Below, one piece after another: positions 11,288-21,369 of a DNA stretch of 64,000 nt (the stretch's first letter is position 1; every line of letters starts with the position of its first letter). Under the pieces are notes generated by a model. The model ran no database searches, was not told the DNA's origin, and was given only the letters and a program-made list of their open reading frames with translations. The translations under genes were made by a program, and so were the position numbers. The DNA is from Pseudogymnoascus destructans (lineage: Eukaryota > Ascomycota > Leotiomycetes > Thelebolales > Thelebolaceae). The stretch spans positions 186,001-250,000 of the forward strand of contig NW_020167548.1 in the NCBI RefSeq assembly GCF_001641265.1, read 5' to 3'.

Positions 11288-11782
11288 CACTCCATATACT
11301 CTCCATATACACTCAATAGTCGTACCCACGTACTCGCCATGGCCATGGCATCGTCGCCGATTGTCGCCGCTGTGTCCTCCTAACTGCTGCAGCTTCATCC
11401 CGAGCCAATGAATGCCATCCATCAATGCCGAGGACCAACGCCGTTTACCTTGTATGACTAACTAACCTGTACACTGACTACATACAGACGTCATCGGTAC
11501 TTTCTCATCCACCTAAAGTTAGGTGGAGTACAATGTATCCCCTGTACCTTGCTCAGATGACCCCCCCGCCTTCAACGTACACACCACCTTTATCGCTCCC
11601 CCCCCCGTCCTACCCCTCCCCTCCCCCTCCCCTCTCTTATGTACTTCTCCCCAACGAATCTACTTCTTCTTCTTCTTCCTCCTCTATCATCTTTCTTCCT
11701 TTATTAAACAACCATATACCCCAAAACTTCTTTCCCATTTCATATCAAGCTATCCTACGAATTTCACGATATCGACGACGTA

Positions 11783-13432
11783 ATGGCTACTACCATCGAG
11801 CTTGAGACCCCGTCCAACGGCAAGTACCAGCAGCCAACTGGACTGTACGTTTATCCCCCCCGTCCCGACCCTCCCGTTCCTCCCGCATCAAACCTAGACC
11901 CCTTCCAAAACATCACAAACAGCCAACTGACTTCCTTCCTCACAGCTTCATCAACAATGAGTTCATCGAGGGCGTAGACAAGAAGTCCTTCGAGGTCATC
12001 AACCCCGCCACCGAGAAGGTCATCTGCTCCGTCGCCGAGGCCACCGAGAAGGATGTCGACGCCGCCGTTGCCGCTGCCAGGAAGGCCTTCGAGGGCGAGT
12101 GGAGACAGGTCACACCCGAGGCCCGTGGCAAGCTGCTCGTCAAGCTGTCCGAGCTGATGGAGGCGAACCTCGACCAGCTGGCTGCCATCGAGTCGCTCGA
12201 CAACGGAAAGGCCATCTCCATGGCCAAGGGTGATGTGGCCGCTGCGGCCGGCTGCTTGAGGTACTACGGCGGCTGGTCCGACAAGATCGAGGGCAAGACC
12301 ATCGACACCAACACAGAGACCTTCACATACACAAGACAGGAGCCAGTAAGTTGTCCAAGGAACCCGACTTCTCCCTGTCCAACATACTAACAGCCGCCAG
12401 ATCGGTGTCTGTGGACAAATCATCCCATGGAACTTCCCACTTCTCATGTGGTCGTGGAAGATCGGCCCAGCCATTGCCACCGGTAACACCGTCGTCCTCA
12501 AGACCGCCGAGCAGACCCCTCTCTCTGCCCTGTTCGCCGCCAAGCTGATCAAGGAGGCTGGTTTCCCTCCCGGAGTCATCAACATCATCTCCGGTTTCGG
12601 CAAGACCGCCGGTGCCGCCCTCTCCTCGCACATGGATGTCGACAAGGTCGCCTTCACCGGCTCCACCCTCGTCGGTCGCCAGATCCTCAAGGCCGCAGCC
12701 GACTCCAACCTCAAGAAGGTGACCCTCGAGCTGGGCGGCAAGTCGCCCAACATCGTCTTCGACGACGCCGACATCGACAACGCCATCTCTTGGGTCAACT
12801 TCGGTATCTTCTTCAACCACGGCCAGTGCTGCTGCGCCGGCTCCCGCATCTACGTCCAGGAGGGCATCTACGACAAGTTCATCGCCCGCTTCAAGGCGCG
12901 CGCCGAGGCTAACAAGGTCGGTGACCCATTCAACCCCGAGACCTTCCAGGGACCCCAGGTCTCGCAGCTGCAATTCGACCGCATCATGGGATACATCGAT
13001 GAGGGCAAGAAGGCCGGCGCGACCGTCACCACCGGTGGTGGCCGCCACGGCGATGTCGGATACTTCATCCAGCCGACCATCTTCTCGGACGTCACTGAGG
13101 ACATGAAGATCGTCCAGGAGGAGATCTTCGGCCCCGTGTGCACCATCTCCAAGTTCAAGACCGAGGAGGAGGCCATCGCTAATAGCAACGGCTCGAACTA
13201 CGGCCTCGCGTCCGCCGTGCACACCACCAACCTCAACACGGCGCTGCGAGTCGCGAACTCCATCCGCGCCGGAACCGTGTGGGTGAACTCGTACAACATG
13301 ATTCACCACCAGGCGCCGTTTGGAGGGTACAAGGAGTCGGGGATGGGACGCGAGCTGGGCGAGGCGGCGCTGGCGAACTATACGCAGACGAAGACGGTGT
13401 CGATTCGTCTTGGGGATGCCCTGTTCGGTTAA
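11783..13432 (+). CDS. NAD(P)-dependent aldehyde dehydrogenase
   Basis: Three exons (11783-11844, 11946-12345, 12401-13432) encode 497 residues, the standard length of the ALDH1/2 class. The first intron splits Leu21; the second lies between EP and IGVCGQIIPWNFP. Visible landmarks are the PWNFP nucleotide-site loop, FTGSTLVG, the catalytic-base segment LELGGKS (Glu264), the nucleophile segment GQCCCAGSR (Cys298, 34 residues after the Glu as in ALDH2), EEIFGPV and the C-terminal PFGGYKESGMGRELG. The protein has no targeting signal, so a cytosolic enzyme is likely. It should oxidise acetaldehyde and other aliphatic aldehydes to acids, as AldA does in ethanol utilisation. The coding strand uses C-ending codons almost exclusively, which suggests strong expression. 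Confidence 0.95.
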
Positions 13433-13670
13433 GTGTGTTTGGGATGGGATGGGACAGTATGGGATGGGACAGTATGAGATGGGGGATTAAATGAGTACGA
13501 TAGCTTACGGATTGTAGTAGCCGGGCAAATTGAATCGATGACTTTTTATGAGACTACGAGTTTTTGTGGGTGACTGAGTGTTGTTGTGATAAGTGTAAGG
13601 TTCTCACAAGTGCCGCCGATCCTTTGGGATTCCTTTGGGATTCAGGGGTTGTTAATACTACATAAAAATA
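13433..13670. other. 3' flank of aldehyde dehydrogenase with short repeats
   Basis: This flank contains GGGATGGGACAGTAT repeated just after the stop (13440-13480) and the duplication CCTTTGGGATT at 13621-13643. Nothing coding is seen. Confidence 0.5.
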
Positions 13671-13771
13671 CTAGCGAAGTATGGGCGAGACTTCTTGTTA
13701 GGAAGTTGACGTTGACACCACTATTGTGGTGCCAACGTTCTAACAATGAAGCTCGCCACATACTTCGCTAG
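13671..13771. repeat. 101-bp near-palindrome (MITE-like hairpin)
   Basis: Left arm 13671-13720 and right arm 13722-13771 are imperfect inverted copies of about 50 bp beginning CTAGCGAAGTATG, with essentially no loop. The arms differ by a few indels and substitutions. A clear target-site duplication is not visible, so this may be a foldback or MITE relic or a decayed terminal repeat. It ends 1 bp before the stop codon of the neighbouring minus-strand frame at 13773. Confidence 0.75.
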
Positions 13772-13772
13772 A

Positions 13773-14805
13773 TCAAAACATATATTGCATGACCGCCGAA
13801 ATCACGGCGGCATTCTCCCTCAAAAATCCCCCTACCCCCCAATTCCCCGCAACCGCAACATCCCCCCCCGCCGCCCGCGCCCCAACCGCAACATTTCCCT
13901 CCCCACCCCGCACCCCATCCCCCGCCCCATCCGCCCCATTCCCCTCCATCCCCCCAGCTACCGCCCTCACCATCCCCTCCACACCCACCACCTTCACCTC
14001 CACATCCACCACCTTCCCCAGTAACATCCTCACCCTCGAATTTGTCTCGGCCATGCTCTTATCAAGGGCGGCCAGCCGGTTCTTCACCCACTCCATCTCC
14101 ATCTCCCTCTCCCTCTTCTCCCTCTCCCCCTTCTCCCCCTCCCTCTCCCTCTCCTCGTTCCTCTCCTTCTTCTCCTTCTTCATCCCCTCCTCCAACTCCT
14201 CCCTCTTCCTCTTCTCCTTCGCCAACTCCTTCTCCAAATTTGAAATTGCGGCCGTTCACCGCCAGGGGCAGGAGAGACGACGCTGGAGGCGGCCGCGGCA
14301 GGGTCTGCGCTGGAGATGGTTGCAGCGGGGTCGGCAGCGGCAGTGGCAGCAGCACTGAGTTGGTCCTGGGAGGCCCCGGCGGCAAAGCCAGCGAGGGCAG
14401 AGCACTGCCCGGGACCCCCCTTTTTGCGGACGGGAGAAGCAGACCGGGAACCACGGAACTGAGGAGGAGGAAGGCCGGTGCCGTCACTGGGGTGGGCTTT
14501 GGAAGAGGGTGCCGCAAACGAGCCAGTGCTCAGAGGCGGAGGAGCAGAGCTGCGGCCGCGGGCGTCCTCGGCGTGCTTTGGCGGTGTGTGAGCCGGGGAT
14601 GGCGGTTGCGGGTTTGGAGTGAGAGGGAGTTGAGGTGGTTGGAGGGGGTGTGCGCGCTCACCAGAATCGGGGGTGGCGGCGGCGGCGGAAGAGGTTGATT
14701 GGGTGGTGGTGGGAGGAACGGTGGTGTTGGCAGAGTCTATTAATGTTAGCTGCTAGTGACTCTCTAAAAGTGTCGAGAAAAGGGGGAAAACTTACCAGAC
14801 ATCAT
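13773..14805 (-). CDS. Hypothetical coiled-coil protein, frame interrupted
   Basis: A minus-strand gene starts with the micro-exon ATGATGTCTG (14805-14796), followed by a GTAAGT intron and an exon from 14736. That exon reads a Ser/Pro/Ala-rich, disordered N-terminus (DSANTTVPPTTTQS, then GSRSASPVRKKGG) to about 14250. The C-terminal half is in another frame: 14237-13773 gives a strongly charged coiled coil (KELAKEKRKREELEEG through EMEMEWVKNRLAALDKSM) and a segment SRVRMLLGKVVDVEVKVVG. A TGA lies directly upstream in that frame, so the two parts join only through an unusual short intron (about 50 bp, GTCGTC donor) or a one-base indel near 14240-14260. I do not recognise the family. The structure is an inference from frame and composition. 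Confidence 0.42.
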
Positions 14806-15186
14806 GTAATTTTTTTTTAAAAAAAAAGCAGGCCAAAGAAGTCTTGGTGTTAGTTTTTAAAGCATTTTGACAGGGGAATGGGAAACTTATCTTGCCAGAG
14901 TCGCCCTCGGATTCTTCAGCGAGGGAAGGAGTCAATGAGTGATGAAGTGAACGAAAGAAAACGATTACTTACCTGTTGTAAGGAAGGAGCGAAAGGCAGA
15001 AAAGGTCAGTTACAATCGGTACCGACAAGAAAGTCCGTTACAGGCAGCACCTACCTCACGGAGAAAGATAACCCGCATTGTACAGTACACGATGGAAAAA
15101 AAAAAGCCATATGAAGTCTATTTCCCACCTTATACTACCTGGTTCCCCTTCTCAATACGTACAGCTACCGTGCCTCATCCCACCAG
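14806..15186. other. Intergenic region with A/T homopolymers
   Basis: Between the coiled-coil gene's start and the next gene's stop, this holds a T9-A10 block (14810-14830) and no credible coding sequence. It should include the promoter of the coiled-coil gene and a 3' untranslated region. Confidence 0.4.
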
Positions 15187-16407
15187 CTACTCTCCTCCGT
15201 ACTCATCCTCATCCTCCTCCACCCCAACAACCGCCAGCTCCGTCTCAACCAAAGCCCTAAACTCCCCCCTCCCCATCCCCGCCGCCCGCGCCAACCGATA
15301 CAAGCTCTTCACACTCGCCCCAATATGCTGCCTCACAGCCGTATCATGCCTCCCCTCCCTCTCCACCTTGTCCTCCAGCACCTCCACTGCCGCCGACCGC
15401 CCACTCGCACTGGACGCCGCCGACCGCGGTCTCGGCTGCTCAATCAGCGCGTCCCTCTCCCTCCCTGCCCGCTCCACCTCCCCAATACCATTCCCATTCC
15501 CGTTCCCCAGCACCGCAAGGCTCGCAAACTCCCGCTCGTGCTGTGCTCCTAGACTCGACTCCACCTCTCCATTCGCGCCCGCCTCGTCGGGATCATGTGC
15601 GTCGAGTGCGGGCTGCACACCAGCGTATTGCGCGAAATAGGCGTCCTCGGCGCTGCCATCGACTTGGGTACTACCATTGCCTGGTACCCGGCGCACGCTT
15701 GCTGGAGCAGGAGATCTGTTGTCCGGCCCTGGTGTCGCAGCGGGGGTAGCATCGTATTGAGCCCAGTACGCTGCATCATCATCTTCATCCCCATTATCCT
15801 GAACCGGCTCCGCCACCGTCGGAATCCCCACCACCGCCTCCCGGTCCACCTTCCCCGCCGTAAACGCCTGCTCCGCCGCCTCCAACCCCCCAAACCACTC
15901 CCTCTCACCCTCCCCCGAGTTTTTTAACACTCCCACCTCCCCAATCCTCCACCCATCCACCGGACCCTCCGAATCACCCACACAGTACACGCAGCGCACC
16001 CACAGTCCGAGCCCAACAATCTCAATCCGCGCCCACATCGTCTCCGCATCCACGCGTCGATACCGCACCGCTACGTCCCGTTCATCCTCCCAATCAACAT
16101 CCACCTCTATCTCCCCGCTCACAGGGTGCGGTTCAAACTTATCCCCGTGCGCGAGCTCGATCAGCTTATCCCCCGTGTCGTCGCTGGCGTAGGTGAGGAG
16201 GGGGAGCCATGGCTGCGTTGGTGCTGCGAGGAGCTTGACGCGCTGTCGGAGGATGGGGGAGAGGTGTGGGAGGACGGGGGGTGGGGGGTGAGGAAGTTGG
16301 CCGGTTGGGAGGGCGGAGAGGAGGGGCTGGAGGATGGTTGTGGGCTGGGGGGGTTGGAGGGGGAGTGGGATGGCGGATGGCATCGTTATGTGTGGTGCGC
16401 TGAGCAC
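15187..16407 (-). CDS. Conserved-looking hypothetical fungal protein
   Basis: An uninterrupted 406-residue frame. A second Met eight codons downstream (16383, MPSAIPLPLQ) is an equally good start. The N-terminal 180 residues look folded: LPHLSPILRQRVKLLAAPTQPWLPLL, then a beta-rich WED-containing stretch ending in WARIEIVGLGLWVRCVYCVG. The middle is acidic and disordered and holds two related short motifs, AAYWAQYD and DAYFAQYAG. The C-terminal 80 residues are helical (AVRQHIGASVKSLYRLARAAGM). I recall similar architecture in uncharacterised ascomycete proteins but can name no function. No signal peptide or membrane span is visible. Confidence 0.65.
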   Translation of the reverse strand: MLSAPHITMPSAIPLPLQPPQPTTILQPLLSALPTGQLPHPPPPVLPHLSPILRQRVKLLAAPTQPWLPLLTYASDDTGDKLIELAHGDKFEPHPVSGEIEVDVDWEDERDVAVRYRRVDAETMWARIEIVGLGLWVRCVYCVGDSEGPVDGWRIGEVGVLKNSGEGEREWFGGLEAAEQAFTAGKVDREAVVGIPTVAEPVQDNGDEDDDAAYWAQYDATPAATPGPDNRSPAPASVRRVPGNGSTQVDGSAEDAYFAQYAGVQPALDAHDPDEAGANGEVESSLGAQHEREFASLAVLGNGNGNGIGEVERAGRERDALIEQPRPRSAASSASGRSAAVEVLEDKVEREGRHDTAVRQHIGASVKSLYRLARAAGMGRGEFRALVETELAVVGVEEDEDEYGGE

Positions 16408-17099
16408 GGAGAGTCGTTGGAAGTTGAGAAGGTACGCTAATGGGGTAGGTCTTTTGTTTGAGAGTATAGTTATAGTTGAATTCGTGGTGCGTTTTCGTAG
16501 AGTTGGATCGGCTTCAGTTGGCTTGTGATCGTCCTAGGTTCGTCTGGAATTTTCTCTTCCCCCTTTGTCTTTCTCTTCGTGTCTCAGATTCTTCTCTTCT
16601 CTCGTCAAACCCGTCAACAAAGAAGACAAATCAGGAGATATCGTTAGTCGGACAAAGATAAGTCTACACGGAGCACAAGCGTCCCAAGTTGCTCCATCCA
16701 TTCTCCCTCCCTTCACCCGAAGGATAAACGAAAACCAGGCTGAACTTCAGCCTTGTTGGTCCCTGTCAGGTGACGTAATGTCGGCGCGGTGATTCGTGGG
16801 TGCGTGGTTGCAGGGGTGGGTGCGGAATGGATGAGCGGAAGTGCATGTTGGTCCGTGCGTTTTCTTGGCTGCGCCGGCGCCGAGGGAGAGCGGCAATGGA
16901 CGGGAAGGGGCGGCAGCCAGGCCAGGACAGGACAGGATTATAGTATTTTAATCGAATTATATATGGTTGTTATAGACTACCCTCACTCTCATAATTGATG
17001 CACTTATAGGAGAGATTCTACTTTCAGATCTAGAATTCCAGAATTAATGTCCATTAGACAGACACAATGTATTACAATGTAAACCAACCATCCAAACAC
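16408..17099. other. Intergenic region, no gene seen
   Basis: About 0.7 kb. It holds the upstream region of the 15187-16407 gene and the AT-rich 3' flank of the phosphatase-like gene (from about 16935). No repeat, RNA gene or coding exon can be supported. Confidence 0.45.
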
Positions 17100-18729
17100 C
17101 TAAACCCGATCCTCAACCCTCACCGGCTCCCTCATCGGATTAACCGTCTCCTCATCCTCATTCCTAACCTCATAATCCGCTCCGCTCCTCACCCTCTCCT
17201 CCTTCGCCCCCCTATCCCCCATCTCCCACCCCTCCTCCTTATCCCTCACCTCTTTCCTCCTCCGCGACCTCGCACAAAAAACCATCACCAAACCCCCAAA
17301 CACCACCACAAACCCGGCCGCCCCAAGCCCAAGTCCCAACTCCAACGCCGTCGTCCCCTTCTTCTTCTTCTTCCCACCCTCCCCATCCCCATCCTTCCCT
17401 TTTTCTTCCTCCTCTTTCCGCCCTTTATCCAACCCCTCCACAAACGCAGGACAAAACACCGGTCCCACCCCACAAACCTCACACCACTCCCCCACCCCCT
17501 TCCCAATCGCCCCCATCTCCTTCTCAAACTCCGAGAAGCGCATATCCATCTTACTCCTCCCCCGTCCAAAAAGCGGGTACCCCACCAACCTCGCCCCCTC
17601 CGCCGTGCCATTCCGATAAAGGAATCTAACCCACAGATCCTCCTTCCCCGGTCTCCCAGCCTCGGGGTCGGTATAGGAGAAGACTTCGAAAACCATCATA
17701 CTCCCCGGCTCCACCACGCCTTTAAACCGTGCATCCTGCTCTGCAAGCCCGGAGATGGAGGAGAAGCCCACGAATGGGGCGGAGGAACTGAAGAGCAGAT
17801 TCAGCGCCCCCGGCCGCTCGGAGGTTGTCGTGCGGGTTAAGAGGTAGAGAACGCGCTCTGCGAATGTGCGGCCGGCTATGGGTTTCAGAATAGCGTCTTG
17901 CTCGCCATCTCCCTCCTCCCCCTCACCCGTGCCTCTCTGCACACCGTGAACCCCCCAAAACCTTTTCCCAGCCAACGCTCTCAACCTCGCCAGCGCCGAC
18001 GCAGGCAGCGTCTCAGCAACAGTGGAGTTATGCAGCGTAGCGTACGCAGCGTAGTCGTACAGCGCGGGGGCATTATGGTACGTCACCATCATCTCCGGAA
18101 CCACCCCCCCAAACACACTTGGGATCATAGACGCGAAAAACGGCGCGCTTGCTTCGGTAGTGTCGATATACACACTGCTGTTGATCTGCGCCGCAGTAGA
18201 GGCAGCGTGCAGAGCGCACCGGTCAGACCCAGCGATCCAGATGTTATTCCAATCCCTCCCCCCCGCCGTCTCAACCCTCCCGTACTGATACCCCCCCAAC
18301 GGCGCCTCCCACCCCCCACCCCCGCCTTCGGACTCCCCCCCACCATCGCCGGTGCATCAACAGGAGGATACAAGCCCTGCAAAAACGCCCACGCACTCGC
18401 GACAACCGGTTGCTCCGGCGCCGACAGGACCTGGACTCTCTGGTTATCGATGTAGTTTTTGTGGAATCCGTGGAGGGGGACGAAAGAGGTGTTGTACGCG
18501 GAGGGACCGGTGAGGTAGCGGCGGCGCAGGAGGGAGCCGGAGGAGTGGGCTTGGTGGGCGCCGAGGGGGGTGAGGGTGGAGTGGGGGTGGGTGAGGAGGG
18601 GGCGGCGCTCGCCGTGGTGGGTGAGGATTAGGGAGGTCCAGGTTGTGAGGGGGGGGCGGTGGAGGGGGGGGGGGATTGGTGGGAGAGGGAGAGGAGGAGG
18701 AATATGATTAGGGTTATGAGGGATGCCAT
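17100..18729 (-). CDS. Membrane-anchored histidine-acid-phosphatase-like protein, two frame breaks
   Basis: The minus strand opens with a signal peptide (MASLITLIIFLLLSLSHQ) at 18729. The phosphatase frame then continues with TWTSLILTHHGERRP, NTSFVPLHGFHKNYIDNQRV and SAWAFLQGLYPP, and the last frame (to 17100) with WEAPLGGYQYGRVE, AGSDRC, MVTYHNAPALYDYAAY and SSSAPFVGFSSISGL. It ends in one transmembrane helix (LGLGLGAAGFVVVFGGLVMV) and a basic-acidic cytosolic tail. These are landmarks of fungal histidine acid phosphatases. The frame changes twice, each time within C or G homopolymers (18649-18674; 18301-18346), and one additional base in each run would make the gene continuous. Sequencing undercall or real inactivation are both possible. 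The catalytic RHGxRxP reads HHGERRP, and no clear HD proton donor is seen, so catalysis is doubtful. Confidence 0.68.
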
Positions 18730-18920
18730 TTTGGTGGTTGTTTGAGCGAGTGTCTGTGGTGATGATGGGAATGGTGATAGGAAACTGTGGTGGGAAGTAG
18801 GTGAGAGAGAGGAAGGGAGGACAACGAAAGGCCATAAATGGGGAACGACTAGACGAAATGAGAATCACAGACCAGACCTCAATAATCGTAACATACCTTT
18901 CCAAAAATAGGCCATGTTGT

Positions 18921-18970
18921 GATAGCTTCACGCGATTGTTAGTAAAAACTAACAATCGCGTGAAGCTATC
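18921..18970. repeat. Perfect 23-bp inverted repeat with 4-nt loop
   Basis: Arms 18921-18943 and 18948-18970 are exact reverse complements, beginning GATAGCTTCACGCG, around an AAAA loop. Perfect symmetry in a diverged AT-rich neighbourhood implies a recent origin or selection. It could be a tiny foldback element, a terminator-like hairpin or a nested terminal repeat. It lies about 190 bp upstream of the phosphatase-like gene start. Confidence 0.9.
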
Positions 18971-19324
18971 TCTACGCCAGCGACGTTACTAAGTAGTAGT
19001 TAGAGGCATATTCTCGTGCCACCCCTCTTATGCCTAATATCAGTCGAGTACTAAATCTCGCTAGGATAGAGTTCTAGAGTTTGTAATAGGAGAAGTATGA
19101 AGATCTGTAGAGGCCATCTCTTACCTATATTAGTAACTTACCGGTCTACTGTTATATCTAGTTTCTAAAGGATCGCGATGAGGTGTCGCTAGGGGTGAGG
19201 AGGATGGTAGAGTAGATAGATGGAGCTAGAGGAGGTAGAGCGGGACAAAGAGGTGTGACTGATGGGCGATGGGGAACGCGGGCCTAGTGGTAGTTGTAGA
19301 GACAAGGTGCCTAAAGCTGCGTGT

Positions 19325-19505
19325 TTATGTGGTTTGTGGTTTGTAGTTTGTATGGTTGGATGATTGTATGATTGTATGGTTGGATGGTTAGATGATTGTA
19401 TGATTGTATGGTTGGATGGTCGTATGATTGTATGGTTGGATGGTTGTATGATTGTATGGTTGTATGGTTGGATGGTTGTATGGTTGTATGGCTGTATGGT
19501 TGTAT
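19325..19505. repeat. GTATGGTTGGATG minisatellite
   Basis: About 180 bp of interleaved units built from GTATGATT, GTATGGTT and GGATGGTT, all on a 4-bp rhythm (xTAT/xGAT plus GxTT). Copy order is irregular, which is typical of slippage with unit mixing. Confidence 0.85.
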
Positions 19506-19858
19506 AACTAGTTATAACTTAGCCTTTTACTAGTTTTCTATTTAACGAAGCATATAGCTCTATGGCTAGAGACAAGTGTGTTTATAAGACACTAAAATTA
19601 AGAGGCTTTTAAAAGCCTATTTTAGTAACCTAAAACGAAGTGTCTAGCTTTGTAGCTAGCAACGTTAGTGCACATAACATGTGATTAGGTTTAATTATCA
19701 TGCAATTAAGTATTTCCTATATGATTCATCCGCCCTTGCACTACTTTCTTTGCGTTACATCTAAAACTACACAACTAGTCGTGACCTTTGCAAAAATACA
19801 AGAGGCACAATCATTATCACCTTAGCAGCAGTTTTCGCTCAATTACTCTGCTACAAAC

Positions 19859-20914
19859 ATGGCAAAACACAGCTGGAAAGAGCATTTTAGTCGCCAAGAG
19901 GAGACAGCGGCGCTACAACCTTGTACAGATGACGAGCAACTACCCAGATACTCGGAAAGCAAGAATCAGGAGAATGTCTATGGGACTATGGGCCAGTCTC
20001 CTAGTAACGTAGAGAAGTCGAAGGTCAACCAAAGGACCGAGGCCGAGAAGTGGGAGGTTGACATAGTTGAGAAGTGGAACTCCGAGACCGAAGCTGAGAA
20101 GGAAAAAAGGCGACGATTGTACAGCGGTCTCCAAAATCGACTTAACACGGCATCAAACGAGTCACTAGAGAAACTTCTAAAGTCAGACCTAATAGAGCTT
20201 CTTGACACAGTACGAGAAGATGCTTTAACGCCCCGAGGGCCAAATCTCGCGGAGGAACTCGACATAGCGCGAGGCAAATCTTTTACTACGCCGTCTATTA
20301 AGGCACAGAATATGCCTTTTGAGAAACTTTCCAAACTAGGCCTTATGGAGTTGCTTCGCGTAGCACGAGCCACTCCTTACTATAGGATTCCTAAATCAGT
20401 GTTTATGAAGGTTCCCAACTCGGATCTCGTGAACTTACTTCGCGAGGCACGAAGTGAGGATTTGAAGAAGTATAGAGTAGCCGACTATAAGGATCGAGTC
20501 TCACGCCATGTGGAAAAAGAGAAGTCTGACAAAGTTGAGGGGCAGGTGAAAGCAATGAAGACAGACTTCGTTGAGGGAAGATGCGTAGGCTCCGGGAATG
20601 TCACCCCAGAAAGTGATATCGCCACAGGCAGTTGCACAGACTCGAGCAGCACGGCAGACAGCACCACCCAAGTCGACAACAAAAATGAGCCTCTCAGACA
20701 GGCTACGATCCAAGCAAGACTGGAGACAGACACTGCAATTGAAAAAACTCGTGATCTACACCATTTGTTGATCCGGTTGGAAACGGACATGGAGCAGCAG
20801 AAGAAGACTTTCGGGATTCAGGACTTCGACAATGTTAGGGTGAAGGCGGTAGAGGTAGGCCGAGATCTTGATGATTCAATATTGAGGGTGCGAGAGATGA
20901 TCTCATTATTGTAG
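19859..20914 (+). CDS. Hypothetical protein with three internal helical repeats
   Basis: An intronless 351-residue frame that I cannot assign to a family. The first 90 residues are charged and Gln/Glu-rich. Then come three spaced copies of a roughly 21-residue unit: LEKLLKSDLIELLDTVRED (near residue 100), FEKLSKLGLMELLRVARAT (near 152) and FMKVPNSDLVNLLREARSE (near 181). The pattern is hydrophobic-x-K-hydrophobic, then LxxLLxxAR, which predicts short amphipathic helices. A Ser/Thr-rich linker and a C-terminal coiled coil (IQARLETDTAIEKTRDLHHLL) follow. There is no signal peptide, zinc motif or membrane span. The gene is an intact island in AT-rich DNA and looks lineage-specific. It might be an effector-like or selfish-element cargo gene, but nothing shows this directly. 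Confidence 0.6.
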   Translation: MAKHSWKEHFSRQEETAALQPCTDDEQLPRYSESKNQENVYGTMGQSPSNVEKSKVNQRTEAEKWEVDIVEKWNSETEAEKEKRRRLYSGLQNRLNTASNESLEKLLKSDLIELLDTVREDALTPRGPNLAEELDIARGKSFTTPSIKAQNMPFEKLSKLGLMELLRVARATPYYRIPKSVFMKVPNSDLVNLLREARSEDLKKYRVADYKDRVSRHVEKEKSDKVEGQVKAMKTDFVEGRCVGSGNVTPESDIATGSCTDSSSTADSTTQVDNKNEPLRQATIQARLETDTAIEKTRDLHHLLIRLETDMEQQKKTFGIQDFDNVRVKAVEVGRDLDDSILRVREMISLL

Positions 20915-21369
20915 GGTCGATTGTTACTTGATTTGTCATGGAGCGCGTGTCCTCATTGCCAGGTTTGAAGGTCGAAAAGGAAAGGCAATATCAGTGCAAT
21001 GCGGGCTCACTGCTGTATGTATCGCGTTAGTTTATTATCGGTGCGTTTATTTTATGAGAGGTTATCGTTAGGTTATTCGTTATAATGCTAGGTTGCAATT
21101 GACAGTTCGCAGCTATTATCCGAGTAACATAAGCGGCATGGTTTGTGACAGGTGCATGAGTTCACTAGGTGTCCATATATTTCACGAGAATATATCATTC
21201 GAACTCGTCATAATGACTGAATCACATTCGTGGTTAGTAGCAGAGTAATATAATCATGGCCCCCAACACCCAAGCCAGCAAACAGCCCACCCAGTCATAC
21301 ATCATAGCCAACCCCCTTTCAGGGTCAAAACAAGCAAATGGGTATGGCGCCTCCCAAATATCACTCCTC
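20915..21369. other. Intergenic, AT-rich
   Basis: Lies between the 3' ends of the repeat-bearing gene and the AT-hook gene, so it should hold their 3' untranslated regions. I see nothing else in it. Confidence 0.45.

Larger units (their letters stand above)
10421..11782. promoter_or_regulatory. Long divergent intergenic region tbf1 / aldehyde dehydrogenase
   Basis: This 1.36-kb stretch holds three CACGTG E-boxes (10831, 10856, 10880), a pyrimidine triplet array (about 10917-10988), an 11-bp tandem array containing GATATC (about 11139-11287) and a C/T-rich leader directly before the dehydrogenase start (11560-11720). Each array is listed separately. No coding exon is supported, because the open frames here simply translate the arrays. 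Confidence 0.6.
18730..19858. other. AT-rich, repeat-bearing intergenic region
   Basis: A 1.1-kb region marking a change from GC-rich to AT-rich DNA. It holds a perfect hairpin (18921-18970), a GTATGGTTGGATG-type minisatellite (about 19325-19505) and diverged AT-rich DNA (19505-19700) rich in TAG/CTA, which suggests an old RIP-mutated repeat. No coding exon is supported. Confidence 0.55.

Noticed and set aside
11052..11425. Frames reading DIREISERYPRDIREIS repeats
   Set aside because: Simply the translation of the 11-bp GATATC array; not a gene.
12323..13309. 328-codon antisense frame in the aldehyde dehydrogenase gene
   Set aside because: Antisense shadow in a gene with extreme third-position C bias; no start context or domain.
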